Origin: Pomphorhynchus laevis | Taxonomy: Eukaryota; Acanthocephala; Palaeacanthocephala; Echinorhynchida; Pomphorhynchidae | NCBI GenBank assembly: GCA_012934845.2 | Contig: WNNJ02000273.1 | Location: 62,001-126,000 of the forward strand | Direction: 5' to 3' | Length of the DNA stretch: 64,000 bases | In this document: positions 8,571 to 18,478 of the stretch, piece by piece | How the letters are laid out: each line of letters begins with the position of its first letter | How positions within the stretch are numbered: position 1 is the stretch's first letter | Program-made: the position numbers and the translations under genes | Notes under the pieces: generated by a model | What the model saw: the letters and a program-made list of their open reading frames with translations, nothing else | What the model was told of the DNA's origin: nothing | The model's database searches: none

Positions 8571-9415
8571 GGAAGTGAAAAGAGTGAAGAATTGAGTAAG
8601 GCTGTGCAGAGACCAGTGATTTCGAGAAGCATCCATGGTCGACTTGGTGTAAATAAAGGTAAAGGCGGAGAAGGAGGATGGGGACGAGTAAGAGTAAGAG
8701 TGACATGGAAATGATCGGACAAACCAGGATCAGTAATTGACAAGGAGGTATAGTCATTGAAGCAGTTAGGAACAGCAATGATGTCGAGAGCACCGCCGAG
8801 AATATGAGTTGGGCTTGTTGAAAGTAATTTATAGTTAAAATCAGAAAAAAGATTAGTTAAAGTGATAGAGTCAGAGTCAGCCGGGCGATCAAGACGAATG
8901 TTAAAGTCACCGAGAACAAAAGAAGGAGTATAAGACAATGGACAGTGAGACTGTAGATCTGCAAGGTCGTTAAAGAAGATACGTGATGGGGCAACTGAAC
9001 CTGGACGGTATACAATCACAAGTTCCAGAGGGAAAGGCGTTGATAATCTGCATATGAGTAATTCGAACGAAGTGTAACGGATGTTAACGTTGATTTTACG
9101 TAAAGACATTGGGTGACGAGCAATGGCAACAATACCGCCATGGTTAGACGCAGTAGATGTATGAGATGTAATTTGACGAGCTGATTCAACTAGAGAACAA
9201 CCTGAGCGACATAGACGACGAATAGCAAGATCGTCGGAGTCAGAGTGCCAGGATTCAGTAATGCAGAGAATATCGATAGATAATTGATCGAAGATATCGA
9301 GAAGCATATCAGCTTTATGAAGAATAAAGCGAGTATTGAATAGACTAAGACGAAAAGTATGCTTATGAGCGATATCGACTAGCGAAGAAGACAAGGGGGA
9401 GAGATGGGACGCCAT
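8549..9415 (-). pseudogene. LINE A ORF2, AP endonuclease part
   Basis: The ATG at 9415 lies inside the end of ORF1 in another frame, so ORF2 probably starts by reinitiation at overlapping signals, as in related LINEs. Motifs: FNTRFILHKADML, CITESWHSDSDD (catalytic Glu kept), SNHGGIVAIAR, VIVYRPG, LGDFNIRLDRP, HILGGALDIIAVP and LSDHFHV. All catalytic positions I can check look intact. The frame is lost at about 8555-8561, where a CT-repeat is one CT shorter than in LINE A2 (AACTATCTCTCCC here, AACTATCTCTCTCCC there). The rest of ORF2 continues in the next frame. Confidence 0.88.
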
Positions 9416-10704
9416 CGAATTTTTGGCCTTGTGTGAAGAACGTGAAAATTTCTGTTGATTTTACGTATAGATAAGGATGACTCGCCGTTTGTTTCACGTC
9501 GATGTTTTTCAATGCGAGCTAAATTGAGCTGGGCAATATCAGAAGGGGAGCGGTCAGGAAAGATACGGCAAGTAGATGAAGTGGTAAGAAGTTTAAAACG
9601 TTGGGAGAGTACCGAAGAGGCATGTGAACTATGTCGGAAAACGATTTTTAAGAGTGGAGGACTGAGATGATTGGATTTAGTGGATTTGTTGAAACGAATA
9701 AAGGATACAGGAACAATATTATTGAAAAGTGATGGGTTATTATCAGGAAGAATGGTTGCTAGGATAGACCTGAAAGCAGATACATCATCATCGAGGCGAG
9801 ATTGTGGAGAAGCAGATTCGGAAAGCTTTAAGTTTGATATGATTATACAGCGATCGCGCGAAGGAAAACGATTTCGTGGAAGTGGTGGACGGACAGAGCT
9901 GGTTGGAGTCGAGGTAGATGAGCAGATAGAAGTGGAAATGACAGGGGTGCTTGATAAAGAATTAATATTGGTTGGAGCAAGTGTGACAGGAGCGGGGTGT
10001 TGAATCGGTTGATCAGAGATGTGACTGGATATCATTTTAAATGAAGGATGTAAATTATTTGGAAGTGTTACGTGGGAGGTAGAGTAAGGAGAATTAAAAT
10101 AGGTTGGGGCATAAGTGACAGGAATGGAGTGTTGAATCAGTTGATCGGAAATGTTACTGGAAATGATTTTGATGGAAGGGTGTAAATTATTGAGAGGTGA
10201 TACAGGGGAGGTCGAGTAAGGAGTACCTGATGAGAATAAAGAAGTTTGAGATTTATTTAGATTGGGGGAGGAATAGGAAAGAGGAGGTACGAGATGAAAA
10301 GCTTTACCGTTAGCATTGTTAGAATGAGAAAGATTAATGGAAGTTTGGTACGAAGTTGAACGAGGAGTGTGTGAGAAAGTAGGTTTAATAATGGGATTAT
10401 ATGATGCGAAGTCAGGTGTTGATGCGAGGGAAACATCTAAAACAGCATTGGTTTGAGTGGTCGTGTGTGATACAGGAGTAGATGAGCAGGATAACTGTAG
10501 TAGTCGTACTGATGTACAAAAACCGCAAGTGAAATGTTTACGTTTATACACCGAGTGGTCGGATATTTTAACACGAACAAGTGTCCATACATCGCAATCT
10601 TTGGAATCGCATCCAACTTCAAAGCTGGTATAACCATCATTGCATTCTGATGTGGAAGATTCTTGATCAGGAACCGGGATCTGAGATCGCGCTTTTTTAG
10701 GCAT
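9379..10704 (-). CDS. LINE A ORF1 protein, 441 aa, intact
   Basis: Complete frame from ATG (MPKKARSQ). Residues about 31-62 hold a cysteine finger, C-x4-C then C-x2-C (GCDSKDCDVW ... FTCGFC), plausibly zinc-binding and similar in spacing to PHD-like fingers in CR1 ORF1. Residues about 70-260 are Ser/Thr/Pro-rich linker with a repeated SLNNLHPSIKIISSNISDQP-like unit. From about 270, RNRFPSRDRCIIISNL starts an RRM-like block, followed by RIFPDRSPSDIA and NGESSLSIRKINRNF, the CR1-type C-terminal domain. Likely an RNA-binding chaperone for element RNA. Its last 37 bases overlap the ORF2 start. Confidence 0.85.
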   Translation of the reverse strand: MPKKARSQIPVPDQESSTSECNDGYTSFEVGCDSKDCDVWTLVRVKISDHSVYKRKHFTCGFCTSVRLLQLSCSSTPVSHTTTQTNAVLDVSLASTPDFASYNPIIKPTFSHTPRSTSYQTSINLSHSNNANGKAFHLVPPLSYSSPNLNKSQTSLFSSGTPYSTSPVSPLNNLHPSIKIISSNISDQLIQHSIPVTYAPTYFNSPYSTSHVTLPNNLHPSFKMISSHISDQPIQHPAPVTLAPTNINSLSSTPVISTSICSSTSTPTSSVRPPLPRNRFPSRDRCIIISNLKLSESASPQSRLDDDVSAFRSILATILPDNNPSLFNNIVPVSFIRFNKSTKSNHLSPPLLKIVFRHSSHASSVLSQRFKLLTTSSTCRIFPDRSPSDIAQLNLARIEKHRRETNGESSLSIRKINRNFHVLHTRPKIRWRPISPPCLLR

Positions 10705-10777
10705 GACCTTTTATCGATAGATTGAGCTCAATCCGCCAGCGTAGCGAGCGGAACTGACAGGAATAATTGTATTTACT

Positions 10778-10802
10778 TTAGATCTCAAACTTTTTTAAGG
10801 TA
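10778..10802 (-). promoter_or_regulatory. 25-bp motif shared by the 5' flanks of LINE A1 and LINE B5
   Basis: Minus-strand TACCTTAAAAAAGTTTGAGA followed by TCTAA, identical to 13991-14015 on the plus strand upstream of LINE B5. It could be a shared 5' promoter remnant or a preferred insertion site. The sequence alone does not decide. Confidence 0.55.
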
Positions 10803-11404
10803 ACCAAGTTACATTTTATTAAAAAAGACATCAAATTATCTTATTCATACTGGATTCTCTGTGTAAAGTGATGTGAGTATACCATCAACGGATGAGGCAA
10901 AATGAGAAAACTGCATTATTTTGAACGCACGTTACAATTGCTTTAGGCAGCATCAGCAAAATGAAATTATGCTGACTTGTATTTTCATATATTTGCCAAG
11001 TAATTTTCCAACTTATTAATGTTGCATGTTCAGCATGCCAATTTTGATATTTGCTTTTCTTTAGAATCTTCATTGATAAATGACTAGCTGTCTAATAAAC
11101 TTATGATATTTATGCATCAGGTTACGAATCCAATGGGGTTAATCTATTTATGTTGTGAAGTTTGTTGTTTCTGTCAAATCAAACCGATCTTACGTGGAAC
11201 AAATTGAGAGCATTCCGGCGTCTATCTAAAAATGTAATTTCACATTCAAACGATATCGAGTCTAAAATGAATTTGCTTCCATACACATTATATATATAAT
11301 TAACATTTCTTAAACAGTAAGATTTTATTAACAAAACAATCGATAACAATCTAATTACCATAAATAAGCAATAACACTATTAGATTCAGGAAAGCATTAA
11401 AAAC
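10803..11404. other. Noncoding AT-rich stretch
   Basis: No credible frame or repeat family. A short word, AAATTATGCTGACTTGT, recurs at 10966-10982 and 12275-12291, so the two spacers may share an old repeat. Confidence 0.6.
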
Positions 11405-11790
11405 TATTCTGTTCCATCAACTATTACGGCCTCAGGTCGAGAGGGATCTAAGCCCAATTCCATCTTCTTTCTTTTTCATCAACTATTACGGCCTCAGGTC
11501 CAGAGGGATCTGAGCTCACGACCGCACCAGCGGGCCGTCATCCGACTGAACCATTCAGGGTATCTCACCCCCTAAGAGTATTAGTCAAGGCGGACTATGA
11601 TCAGTAAGCGCGAGATGAGGAGCTTAATAAACCTTAGTCTTTGCTCTGGGGTACATCCTCTATAGACGAAGACTAATCCCGAGATAGCTTAAGTACCCCA
11701 AAGGCGTACTTGGGTTTTCCCATTCAATGACAGATGCTGGGCTGTGATTGAAAACGAATTCGCATCAATAAATGTAATTGCTTAAAATTG
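11405..11790. repeat. Dispersed repeat with internal duplication
   Basis: CATCAACTATTACGGCCTCA and the following GGTC.AGAGGGATCT occur at about 11417 and again at about 11478. The following block (11610-11740: GCTTAATAAACCTTAGTCTT, then GACAGATGCTGGGC) matches 35012-35130 at lower identity. GC content is higher than in its surroundings. It reads best as a LINE 3' region in minus orientation, next to J in the second location. Confidence 0.6.
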
Positions 11791-12739
11791 TAAAAGTTTA
11801 AGAGTACCGCAAAATGCCTTTAATGTGCACAGCCAAGCGTTTTAGATTTAGAAAATATATCAAATGTATCAAATGTTTATTGCACCTATATCGTAAATAA
11901 AGTTGAAAACCACCGTAAGTTAATTATACTAAAACAATCAGCGTTTGCAATCCCTAATAACAACACTTTCATCACATCATAGCTGTCACGAGAAAGTAAA
12001 TTGACATATAGCAATCCATATTATCCAAATATTATCCACATATTATCCATACTGCTATTAAAGTATCGACATGTCTTAAATATTTAAAAATACATTCTGT
12101 CAGATAAACTTAGAAGAGTCCAAGTATAATTTGAAAGCATGGAAAATAATTAATTTATCGTCTGTACAAAATCCCCAGGTCAAATTCTAAGATATTCTAA
12201 ATTCGTTGAGAAAACCCGACTATATTAAAATTTTTCGGATTCTTATAAATTACTGTCTGATATTAGCAAAATTAAATTATGCTGACTTGTAAATTATGCT
12301 GATTTTACCAAACTTAATGTAGATTCCTATTTTATATTATCGTCTGGCGATACTATCAAATTTACTTAGTCAAATCAAATCAGCTGAGACAAAATCAGCT
12401 AACGTAGACAATCCGTATACGGCATTTAAAGTGAGTAGCTACAAATATCGTATTTGGCATTTGTACAGTAGGTATTGTTAATGCTCGCTGTACATACAAG
12501 CTCTCTCACTACTTATCATTTTAATAAAATACGTATACATTTATTATAGGGAGTAATATACATCATAAAAAAAGCTTTCATGCTTGTCAAGCCATGCTAA
12601 AGACCATGACTTAAGATAACGGAAATGGTTTGAGGTAGAAAAGAACATAAACTTAAAGTTAGTTGCACTGAACTATGGTTTTATTTTATAGCATTTGTTG
12701 ATTATCATCAAACCTCATCTAGATCAAATAAAACTAATT
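11791..12739. other. Noncoding AT-rich stretch
   Basis: No coding signal. Words resembling the family F terminal sequence (AAATCAGCT.A..GTAGAC) occur at 12375-12410, perhaps an old F end. Confidence 0.5.
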
Positions 12740-13350
12740 AATTATTCGTTGTGATTGTATAGCGTTTGTTTTTGTTTTCTTTAATAAAGCTTTTATAGTT
12801 CTCTATAATTTATTAAATACATTTATCATGACTTCGCCAACATCGACGAACAATGTAGACTACACGCGATATCTATAGACATCCAAACTGACAATATAGG
12901 ACGATCATGACGTTACAAATCGATATCGACATTGGCTTGCTACTTTCGAAACGTTTCTGACATACATTAATGCAACATCTGCGATCAAATTGATTACTTT
13001 TTGTAATTTTGTGTGCTCGGAAATTTTCGAATATATTCAACATGCGGAAACTTATGATAAGGTTATCGAGATGTTGAAAAAATGTTTGATAAACCAATCA
13101 ATGTAGTATAAGCGGGATAAATTTGTACGCTCAGCAACAAAATGAATTAGACGACATTCATACTAATACTTTAAAAAACTTAATAATGTAATTTGACTGA
13201 ATTTTCGACATCTAGTCACAGAGACCAAGCGATTCATAACGCATTATTATCAAATTAAGCAAATCTAAAATCAGACAAAGGCTTCTTGAACTGCTTAAAC
13301 TATTAGATACAATCTACCAGACAAAAGCGATAAAGATGGTGAAAAAACGA
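12740..13350 (+). mobile_element. Ty3/Gypsy gag fossil
   Basis: From about 12828 the plus strand encodes a gag-like N-terminal region (HWLATFETFLTYIN, EIFEYIQHAETYDKVIEML) of the kind found in animal Ty3/Gypsy elements with SCAN-like gag. The 80 bases before it (12745-12827) resemble 22610-22735 and could be LTR or leader sequence. It is broken in several places and truncated by LINE B at 13353. Old. Confidence 0.65.
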
Positions 13351-13352
13351 GA

Positions 13353-13972
13353 TATTTTGTGCCAACAAACCCATACGCGACTTCTCCTATAAGAACATAT
13401 AATCAATTAAAGTGTCCAATCAAACCACCCCAGTCGTTTCAAATATCCTTCATCAACCCACTGATTATTATTATTAAATACAACAGCAGCAAAAGAGCGT
13501 AGAGCTCGTACAGGCTGGGTACAGGGTTAAAAAATCATGCCACCACATGCACTTCTAATCCCATGTCTTCACTTCTCGACACCCCTTGTCTCTTCCCTTC
13601 TGTCTCATTTCTCAATGACATACACCCCTCAATCAAAATCACCTCTACCAACATCCACAATCCTTACACTCATAACAATTCCTCACATTGCTCAACACCC
13701 TCTCTATTATTCAAATCATCTTTGTCTTCCGCCGTTAAACCTACTTCCTTGATATTCTCAGCTCTCCAATTGAGATCTCACCAACTCACCTTACGCGTCC
13801 TCCTTTACGAAAACGCTTTCCTTCTAGCGATCGTTGCGTCATCGTCACTAATATCACTTATTCACCTCGTTATCTCCACAAGCACGTCTAGACCACGATG
13901 TTTAAGCATTCAGATCCATCATATCGTCTCTTGTTCGTGCGGATAAGCCATCCTTTTTCAAAAACATCTCAA
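13353..13972 (+). mobile_element. LINE B copy 7, ORF1 fragment
   Basis: Starts near the ORF1 finger (ATTTTGTGCCAACAAAC, equivalent to 14375 in B5) and ends after the RDRCVIVTNI-equivalent region, with several frameshifts. It is interrupted by a 70-bp LINE D tail. Roughly 10-15 percent diverged from B5 by eye, so an older copy. Confidence 0.8.
13464..13533 (-). mobile_element. Minute LINE D 3' end inserted in LINE B7
   Basis: Reverse complement of the LINE D 3' end (25660-25730): AACCCTGTACCCAGCCTGTA, then CGAGCTCTACGCTC, ending in TTTAATAATAATA. In B5 the flanking words CCCACTGAT and CACATGCACTTC are almost contiguous (14480-14510), which dates the insertion after B7. A severely 5'-truncated LINE. 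Confidence 0.85.
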
Positions 13973-13980
13973 ATAAGGTT

Positions 13981-14046
13981 TTAGATCTCATACCTTAAAA
14001 AAGTTTGAGATCTAACAATTCCAGATCAAAAACGTTTGAGATCTAA
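13981..14046. repeat. Palindromic leader before LINE B5
   Basis: TTAGATCTCA (13981-13990) and TGAGATCTAA (14006-14015) are inverted, and TGAGATCTAA recurs at 14037-14046. The interior TACCTTAAAAAAG is shared with the LINE A1 5' flank. Confidence 0.65.
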
Positions 14047-14052
14047 TATACA

Positions 14053-14213
14053 TACAATCAATCCAGTACCAGATCATAAATTTCAGATCAATCCAGTTCC
14101 AGGTCAATCCAGTTCCAGATCAATCCAGTTGCAGATCAATCAGTTCCAGATAAATCCAGTTCCAGATAAATCCAGTCCCAGATCAATTCTGTTCCAGATC
14201 AATCCAGCAAATT
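14053..14213. repeat. 16-bp minisatellite at the LINE B 5' end
   Basis: About ten units of ATCCAGTTCCAGATCA with single-base variants (CAGATAA, CAGGTCA). The inverted copy at 20275-20433 carries the same array with a slightly different unit order. Tandem 5' repeats in LINEs may carry promoter activity. Here that is inference. Confidence 0.85.
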
Positions 14214-14238
14214 TAACAGTTTTAACACACAACGACGT

Positions 14239-15221
14239 TGATGGGTAGACGTAAGAAGACAGCTACGACCGACACCAACTGTGATCAACTACAAGTACAG
14301 TGCTCGACACACGACTTCAGCGACTGGACTCCAATCGCATGCGACAGCAGTAAGACTAAATAAGACTTCCTATGTGACTTTTGTGCCAACAAATTCATAC
14401 ACGACCTCGCCCATAAGAACATATCAACCTCCAACGTGTCCACACTAACCACCCCAGTCGTTTCTGATATCCTTCCTCAACCCACTGATGTTGTCATCAC
14501 ATGCACTTCTAATTCCATGTCTTCACTTCTCGACACCCCTCATCTCTTCCCTTCTGTCTCATTTCTCAAAAACCTAAATCAATCAATCAAAATCACATCA
14601 ACCAACATCCACAATCCTTCCACTCATAACAATTCCGCACATCGCTCAACACCCTCTCTATTATCCAAATCTTCTTTGTCTTTCGCCCTTAAACCTACTC
14701 TCTTGATATTCTCAGTTATCCTATCGTGATCTCACCAACTCACTTTACTCGTCTTCCATTACGGAAACGCTTTCCTTCTCGCGATCGTTGCGTCATCGTC
14801 ACTAATATAACTTCTTCACCTCTTTATCTCCACAAGCACGTCTCGAACACCATGTTTCCGCATTCAGATCCATCCTCTCGTCTCTTGTTCCTACGGATAA
14901 ACCATCCTTTTTCAACAACATCTCTCCTGTTGCATTCATCCGCCTAAATAAATCTTCTCAATCTTATCCTTTCCAGCTTCTCTCCTAAAAAGTTTTTTCA
15001 AGCATTGCTCTCGCGCGTCTTCTGTCCTTTCCCAACGATTCAAACTCATGTCTTCTTCAGCCACTCGTATTTTCCCCAATCGTACTCCCTCCGAAATAGC
15101 TCAACTCTCATCTCCCCGCATCGAAAAACGCCGTCGCGAGAAAAACGGCGAAACATCTCTCTCCATCCGAAACATTGACAGAAATTTTCTAATTCTCCAC
15201 ACCCTCCAGAAAATTCGATGA
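14239..15221 (+). pseudogene. LINE B5 ORF1
   Basis: Opens with MGRRKKTATTDTNCDQLQ; a cysteine-rich finger follows (CDS... FLCDFCANKF), like the A1 finger. Then the Ser/Thr/Pro linker (MSSLLDTPHLFPSVSFL) and the conserved block (KRFPSRDRCVIVTNI, RIFPNRTPSEIAQL, NGETSLSIRNIDRNF). A stop lies after the first 40 residues, and frameshifts near 14715 and 14850 break it. Roughly 320 codons if intact, shorter than LINE A ORF1. Confidence 0.8.
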
Positions 15222-15990
15222 CGCTCCAACTCCTCTATGTGTCTTCTCCACTAGCCCCTATCACCATCACACACGGTTTCCGCCTCGGCCTCCTAAAGAC
15301 TAGATATTTTCTAAATAAATCCGAACTCATCCTCAACCTATTCACCAACCAATCTATCGATCTCTTCTGCCTACTCTAATCCTGGCACTCCGATTCTGAC
15401 GACCTCTCCATCCGCCGTTTGCTTTATGCCGGTTGCTCATTAGTTAAATCCGCTACCCCCTAAGCAAATCCCCTTCTAAATTCTCTAATCATGGCTGCAT
15501 TGTCGCTTTCGCCCGTCACCACGTGTCTATTCGCAAAATCACTTCCCCTTTCAGTCCTCGCTCTTTTGAACTCCTCACTTGTCGTTCTTCTAACCCGATC
15601 ACTCTAGATCTCACCATTGTATACCGTCCTGGTTCATCTGCTCCTACCTCCTTATTTTTTACCAAACTCGCTGAAATCTGTCCCATTGTTATTTGTCCTC
15701 CATCCCTTCAATCGCTCTTGGCGACTTCAACATCCGCCTCAACCGCCCCTCTACCACCGAGTTTATCCAGTTCATCAACATTCTATCCAACTATAACCAC
15801 AAACCCATCTCAACTGCCCCCACACATATCCTTGGTGGGCACTCGACATCATCGCTGTTCCTGATCATTTTGCTGCCTACACCTCACTGTCCATTTTCGA
15901 TCCTGGTCTATCCGATCAACTTATCGTCACCCTTCATCTCACAACTACACCCCTCCTCACACACCTACAATCCTACGCCGGTTTTTGAGA
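15216..15990 (+). pseudogene. LINE B5 AP endonuclease
   Basis: The ATG sits inside the end of ORF1 (ATTCGATGACG), as in LINE A1. Motifs: THGFRLGLLKTRY, LFCLL (the TES block is lost to a stop at about 15378), LDLTIVYRPGSSAPTS, GDFNIRLNRPST, HILGG and SIPDHFAAYTSLS-like. Frameshifts occur near 15690 and 15835. The same lesions are present in the inverted copy at 18479-20433. Confidence 0.8.
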
Positions 15991-15999
15991 AATCTTGAC

Positions 16000-18093
16000 C
16001 TCTCCCTTCTCCGCTCCGCTTTACTCAAATCATCTTTATCCTATCCCACAATAACATAGTCTTCTCCTCACGATCTCGCCTTTCTTTTCGACTCTGAACT
16101 CACATCCACTCTCGATATTCTCTTGCCCTTCAAGTCTCACCCACACCGTCGCTTGCACCGTGTAACATGGTTTGACATCCAATGCCTACTCTCAAAGCGT
16201 CGACTCCGTCATACATTTCGAGTCTATCACCGCTCTCCCAGACGTGATTTCTGCTTGATGACTCCATCTTTCCGTGATTACTATCTTGCTCATCACCTTT
16301 CTTATCTCAACCTACTATGTACCGAAAGCAACTCATTCTGGCAACATAAAATCATCACTCCATTCAACTCTAAGCGTCTCTGGCATACTTTTAACTCAAT
16401 CCTTGATCGCTCCTCTTCGCCGTGCAACATCAATACACATGATTATTCGTCATTTCTCCAGACCAAAGTATTAACGTTGCTTCCTCACACCCCTGTCTCC
16501 ATCCTATCCTACTCTGCCTCGCCTAACCACATCCCCCGGAACTCTTTCAATGTCTCCCTGTCTCACCTACCGAAGTATCACCTGTCCTCATGTCCTTGCC
16601 CAACAAAACCTCACCTGCCGATCCATGCCTAACCACATACTTAAATCCATATGCTCATCGATATCCTCTTGTCGCACAACCTTGTTTAACTCGTCCATCT
16701 GCAGTCGTATCTTCCCTTCGCACTGGAAATCCGCAATAGTTCGTTCCGTCCTTAAAAACAATCGCTCGACCCATTCATTTATTCTTGCTATGGCCTCATT
16801 TCACTTCTCCCTGCTATTTCGAAGCTCTTAGAACGCCTCATCTTAATACAGATCAACGCTTATCTCTCCTCAGCAAATCTGTACCCTTCTTTCCAATCCG
16901 CTTTCCGCTGTAATCACTCCACAGAAATCGCCTGCATGAAAGTTTAAAACGACTTACTCATTTCTCGATACAAGGCTCTTTAGTGTTCTCATCTCCCTCG
17001 ACCTCTCCTACGAATTCTACATCGTCTACCACTTCATCCTCATTATTCGCCTTCGTTAATGTTACGGCTGTTTTTCCTCCTCTGTAGCATGGTTTGCTCC
17101 ATATTAATCCGACCGTTCCTTTCACATCTGTTCTAATTCATCATCCTCCCCTCCCATCCCTATTTTTTGCGGGGTCCCACAAGGTTCAGTCCTAGGTCCT
17201 CTGCTTTTCTCTCTTTTGCTTGGCGATCTCTTTCCATTTATCAAACCTTACACCTTTAACGTCATGCAATACGCCGATGACATCCTCATCTATGCTCATG
17301 CACCCGCACATCGAATACACGATATCACAATTTTTGCCTCCAACTGTGTTTATTCTATCTACAAACGTATCTCCAATCTCCATCTCGCTCTACACCCCGA
17401 CAAGTCAGAAATAATGTGGATCCTCCCCCGTAAACCAAACATATCTCCACTCGTTGTAACTTTTGTCTCATCGATCATCCCCATAGTACACAATCTCAAT
17501 ATTTTAGGCTTCCATTTCGATAATCACCTTTCCCTTAAACCTTTCGTCCGTGACAAGGTCTGCTCTTCTAACTTAATTCTCCGTGACATCCGCCGTATCC
17601 GACTCCTTATCGACTTTCGCTGTTGTGTCTCTTCTTTCATCGCTTCTTTTCCATAAAATCGATTACTGCCTTAGCTTTTTCGCGAATTCTCCAAAATCCA
17701 TCATCCTCCCCAACAACGAATAATCAACTCCGCCGTTCGAGTGCTCTTTCGTCATCGTCCCTTCGACGCACATCCACATATCTTGTTCAACTCTCTTGGC
17801 CTAATATACACATCCGCATCAAACTCCGCCTTCTTGTTACTTTTCGTCTCATCGCTGTTGGCTTCCCATCGTTCGTCAACCTTATTTTCTTAGACGACAC
17901 TCGCCCCACCTCGCTTTCTCTGCGTTCCCGTCATACCCTCTTATTCCACGTTCCCAATTACTTCAACAACTACCGTCCCTGATCCTTCCTCGTGGCCGCT
18001 CCACTTGCTTTGAATCAACTCCCTTTCGACGTCCGCCGCGCACCCTCATCTATCACATTCAAAAACCTCCTCCGTTCACACCTTCTTGACATA
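16000..18093 (+). pseudogene. LINE B5 reverse transcriptase and C-terminal region
   Basis: RT linker (HPHRRLHRVTWFDIQCLLSK), fingers (FPSHWKSAIVRSVLK), FRCNHSTEIACMKV, the GVPQGSVLGP region at 17165-17210, an intact catalytic box VMQYADDILIYAHA (about 17260-17300), LHPDKSEIMWIL, LGFHFDNHLSLKPFV, then a C-terminal region ending near FKNLLRSHLLD. Many stops and frameshifts, so dead despite the intact YADD. Confidence 0.85.
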
Positions 18094-18127
18094 TGATTTA
18101 CATTTTTGTTTTGTTATGGTCAGGTAA

Positions 18128-18143
18128 GCGTCCGTTGTCACGC
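18128..18143 (+). promoter_or_regulatory. LINE B5 3' stem-loop, decayed
   Basis: GCGTCC-GTTG-TCACGC, then ATTTGCCACGTTAAAATAAA. Pairing is weaker than in B3 (GCGTGC/GCACGC), consistent with decay of an old copy. Confidence 0.7.
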
Positions 18144-18169
18144 ATTTGCCACGTTAAAATAAATCGTTT

Positions 18170-18405
18170 TTGATGCAATTGAATGCATTCTTGATATTAA
18201 TACGAAGTATGCATGAATCTGGTGATTTATTGAAGGCTTCTCTAACATTGTGAAGTGATATTTCAGTCCCACATCGTTGTCCAGCACACAGTTGTATATT
18301 TTGACACACTGATGTTACGTCATTTGAAATGTGTTTGTTTATCATTCGTCCAATAATTCTGTCTAGTACTTCTCCTGTTCCAATTGTTCGCACTCCCGGT
18401 TTCAA
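18170..18405 (-). mobile_element. Family E RT fragment 1 (inverted)
   Basis: The minus-strand frame encodes KPGVRTIGTGEVLDRIIGRM, NIQLCAGQRCGTEISLHNV and ILRINIKNAFNCI. It aligns with 32757-33000 of E3 (SPGIRPIGVGEISKRV, QLCAGQRCGVEAFIH, YASNAFNRVN). It contains the first half of the RT only. The next part of the RT is found on the opposite strand from 20545. Confidence 0.8.
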
Positions 18406-18478
18406 TCAAGAGGGATGATCCTACATATTGTGTATACATGTAGTCTTTGAGAGTATATTTTTGAGTACAAGATTTCTC

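Larger units (their letters stand above)
6441..10775 (-). mobile_element. LINE A copy 1, near full length (CR1/L2-type)
   Basis: Best-preserved element of the window. In transcription order: 5' sequence with CAGTTCCGCTCGC (about 10755), ORF1 (10704-9379), an overlapping ORF2 start at 9415, AP endonuclease, RT, C-terminal region, and a 3' UTR with a stem-loop at 6479-6463 ending in TTAAATAAATTTG at about 6441. About 4.3 kb, a normal size for CR1/L2 LINEs. I see one frameshift in ORF2 and a mutated RT catalytic box, so it is probably inactive but young. Confidence 0.9.
14053..18165 (+). mobile_element. LINE B copy 5, near full length but decayed
   Basis: The only LINE B copy here with its 5' region: a 16-bp minisatellite (14053-14213), ORF1 from ATG at 14239, endonuclease from about 15216, RT to 18093, a 3' stem-loop (18128-18143) and TTAAAATAAATC at 18150-18165. 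About 4.1 kb. The ORF1-ORF2 junction is direct, without the RT insert of B1, B2 and B3. Many stops and frameshifts are scattered through it. Confidence 0.88.

Noticed and set aside
8600-8793. Hydrophobic N-terminus (MLSTSLLFLTASM) of the 761-codon frame as a membrane segment
   Set aside because: This stretch is the endonuclease-RT linker read out of frame, upstream of the CT-run deletion.
14036-14248. Repetitive 70-residue frame (NPVPDQSSSRS-like) as a secreted repeat protein
   Set aside because: It is a translation of the 16-bp minisatellite at the LINE B 5' end. Unit length is not a multiple of three.
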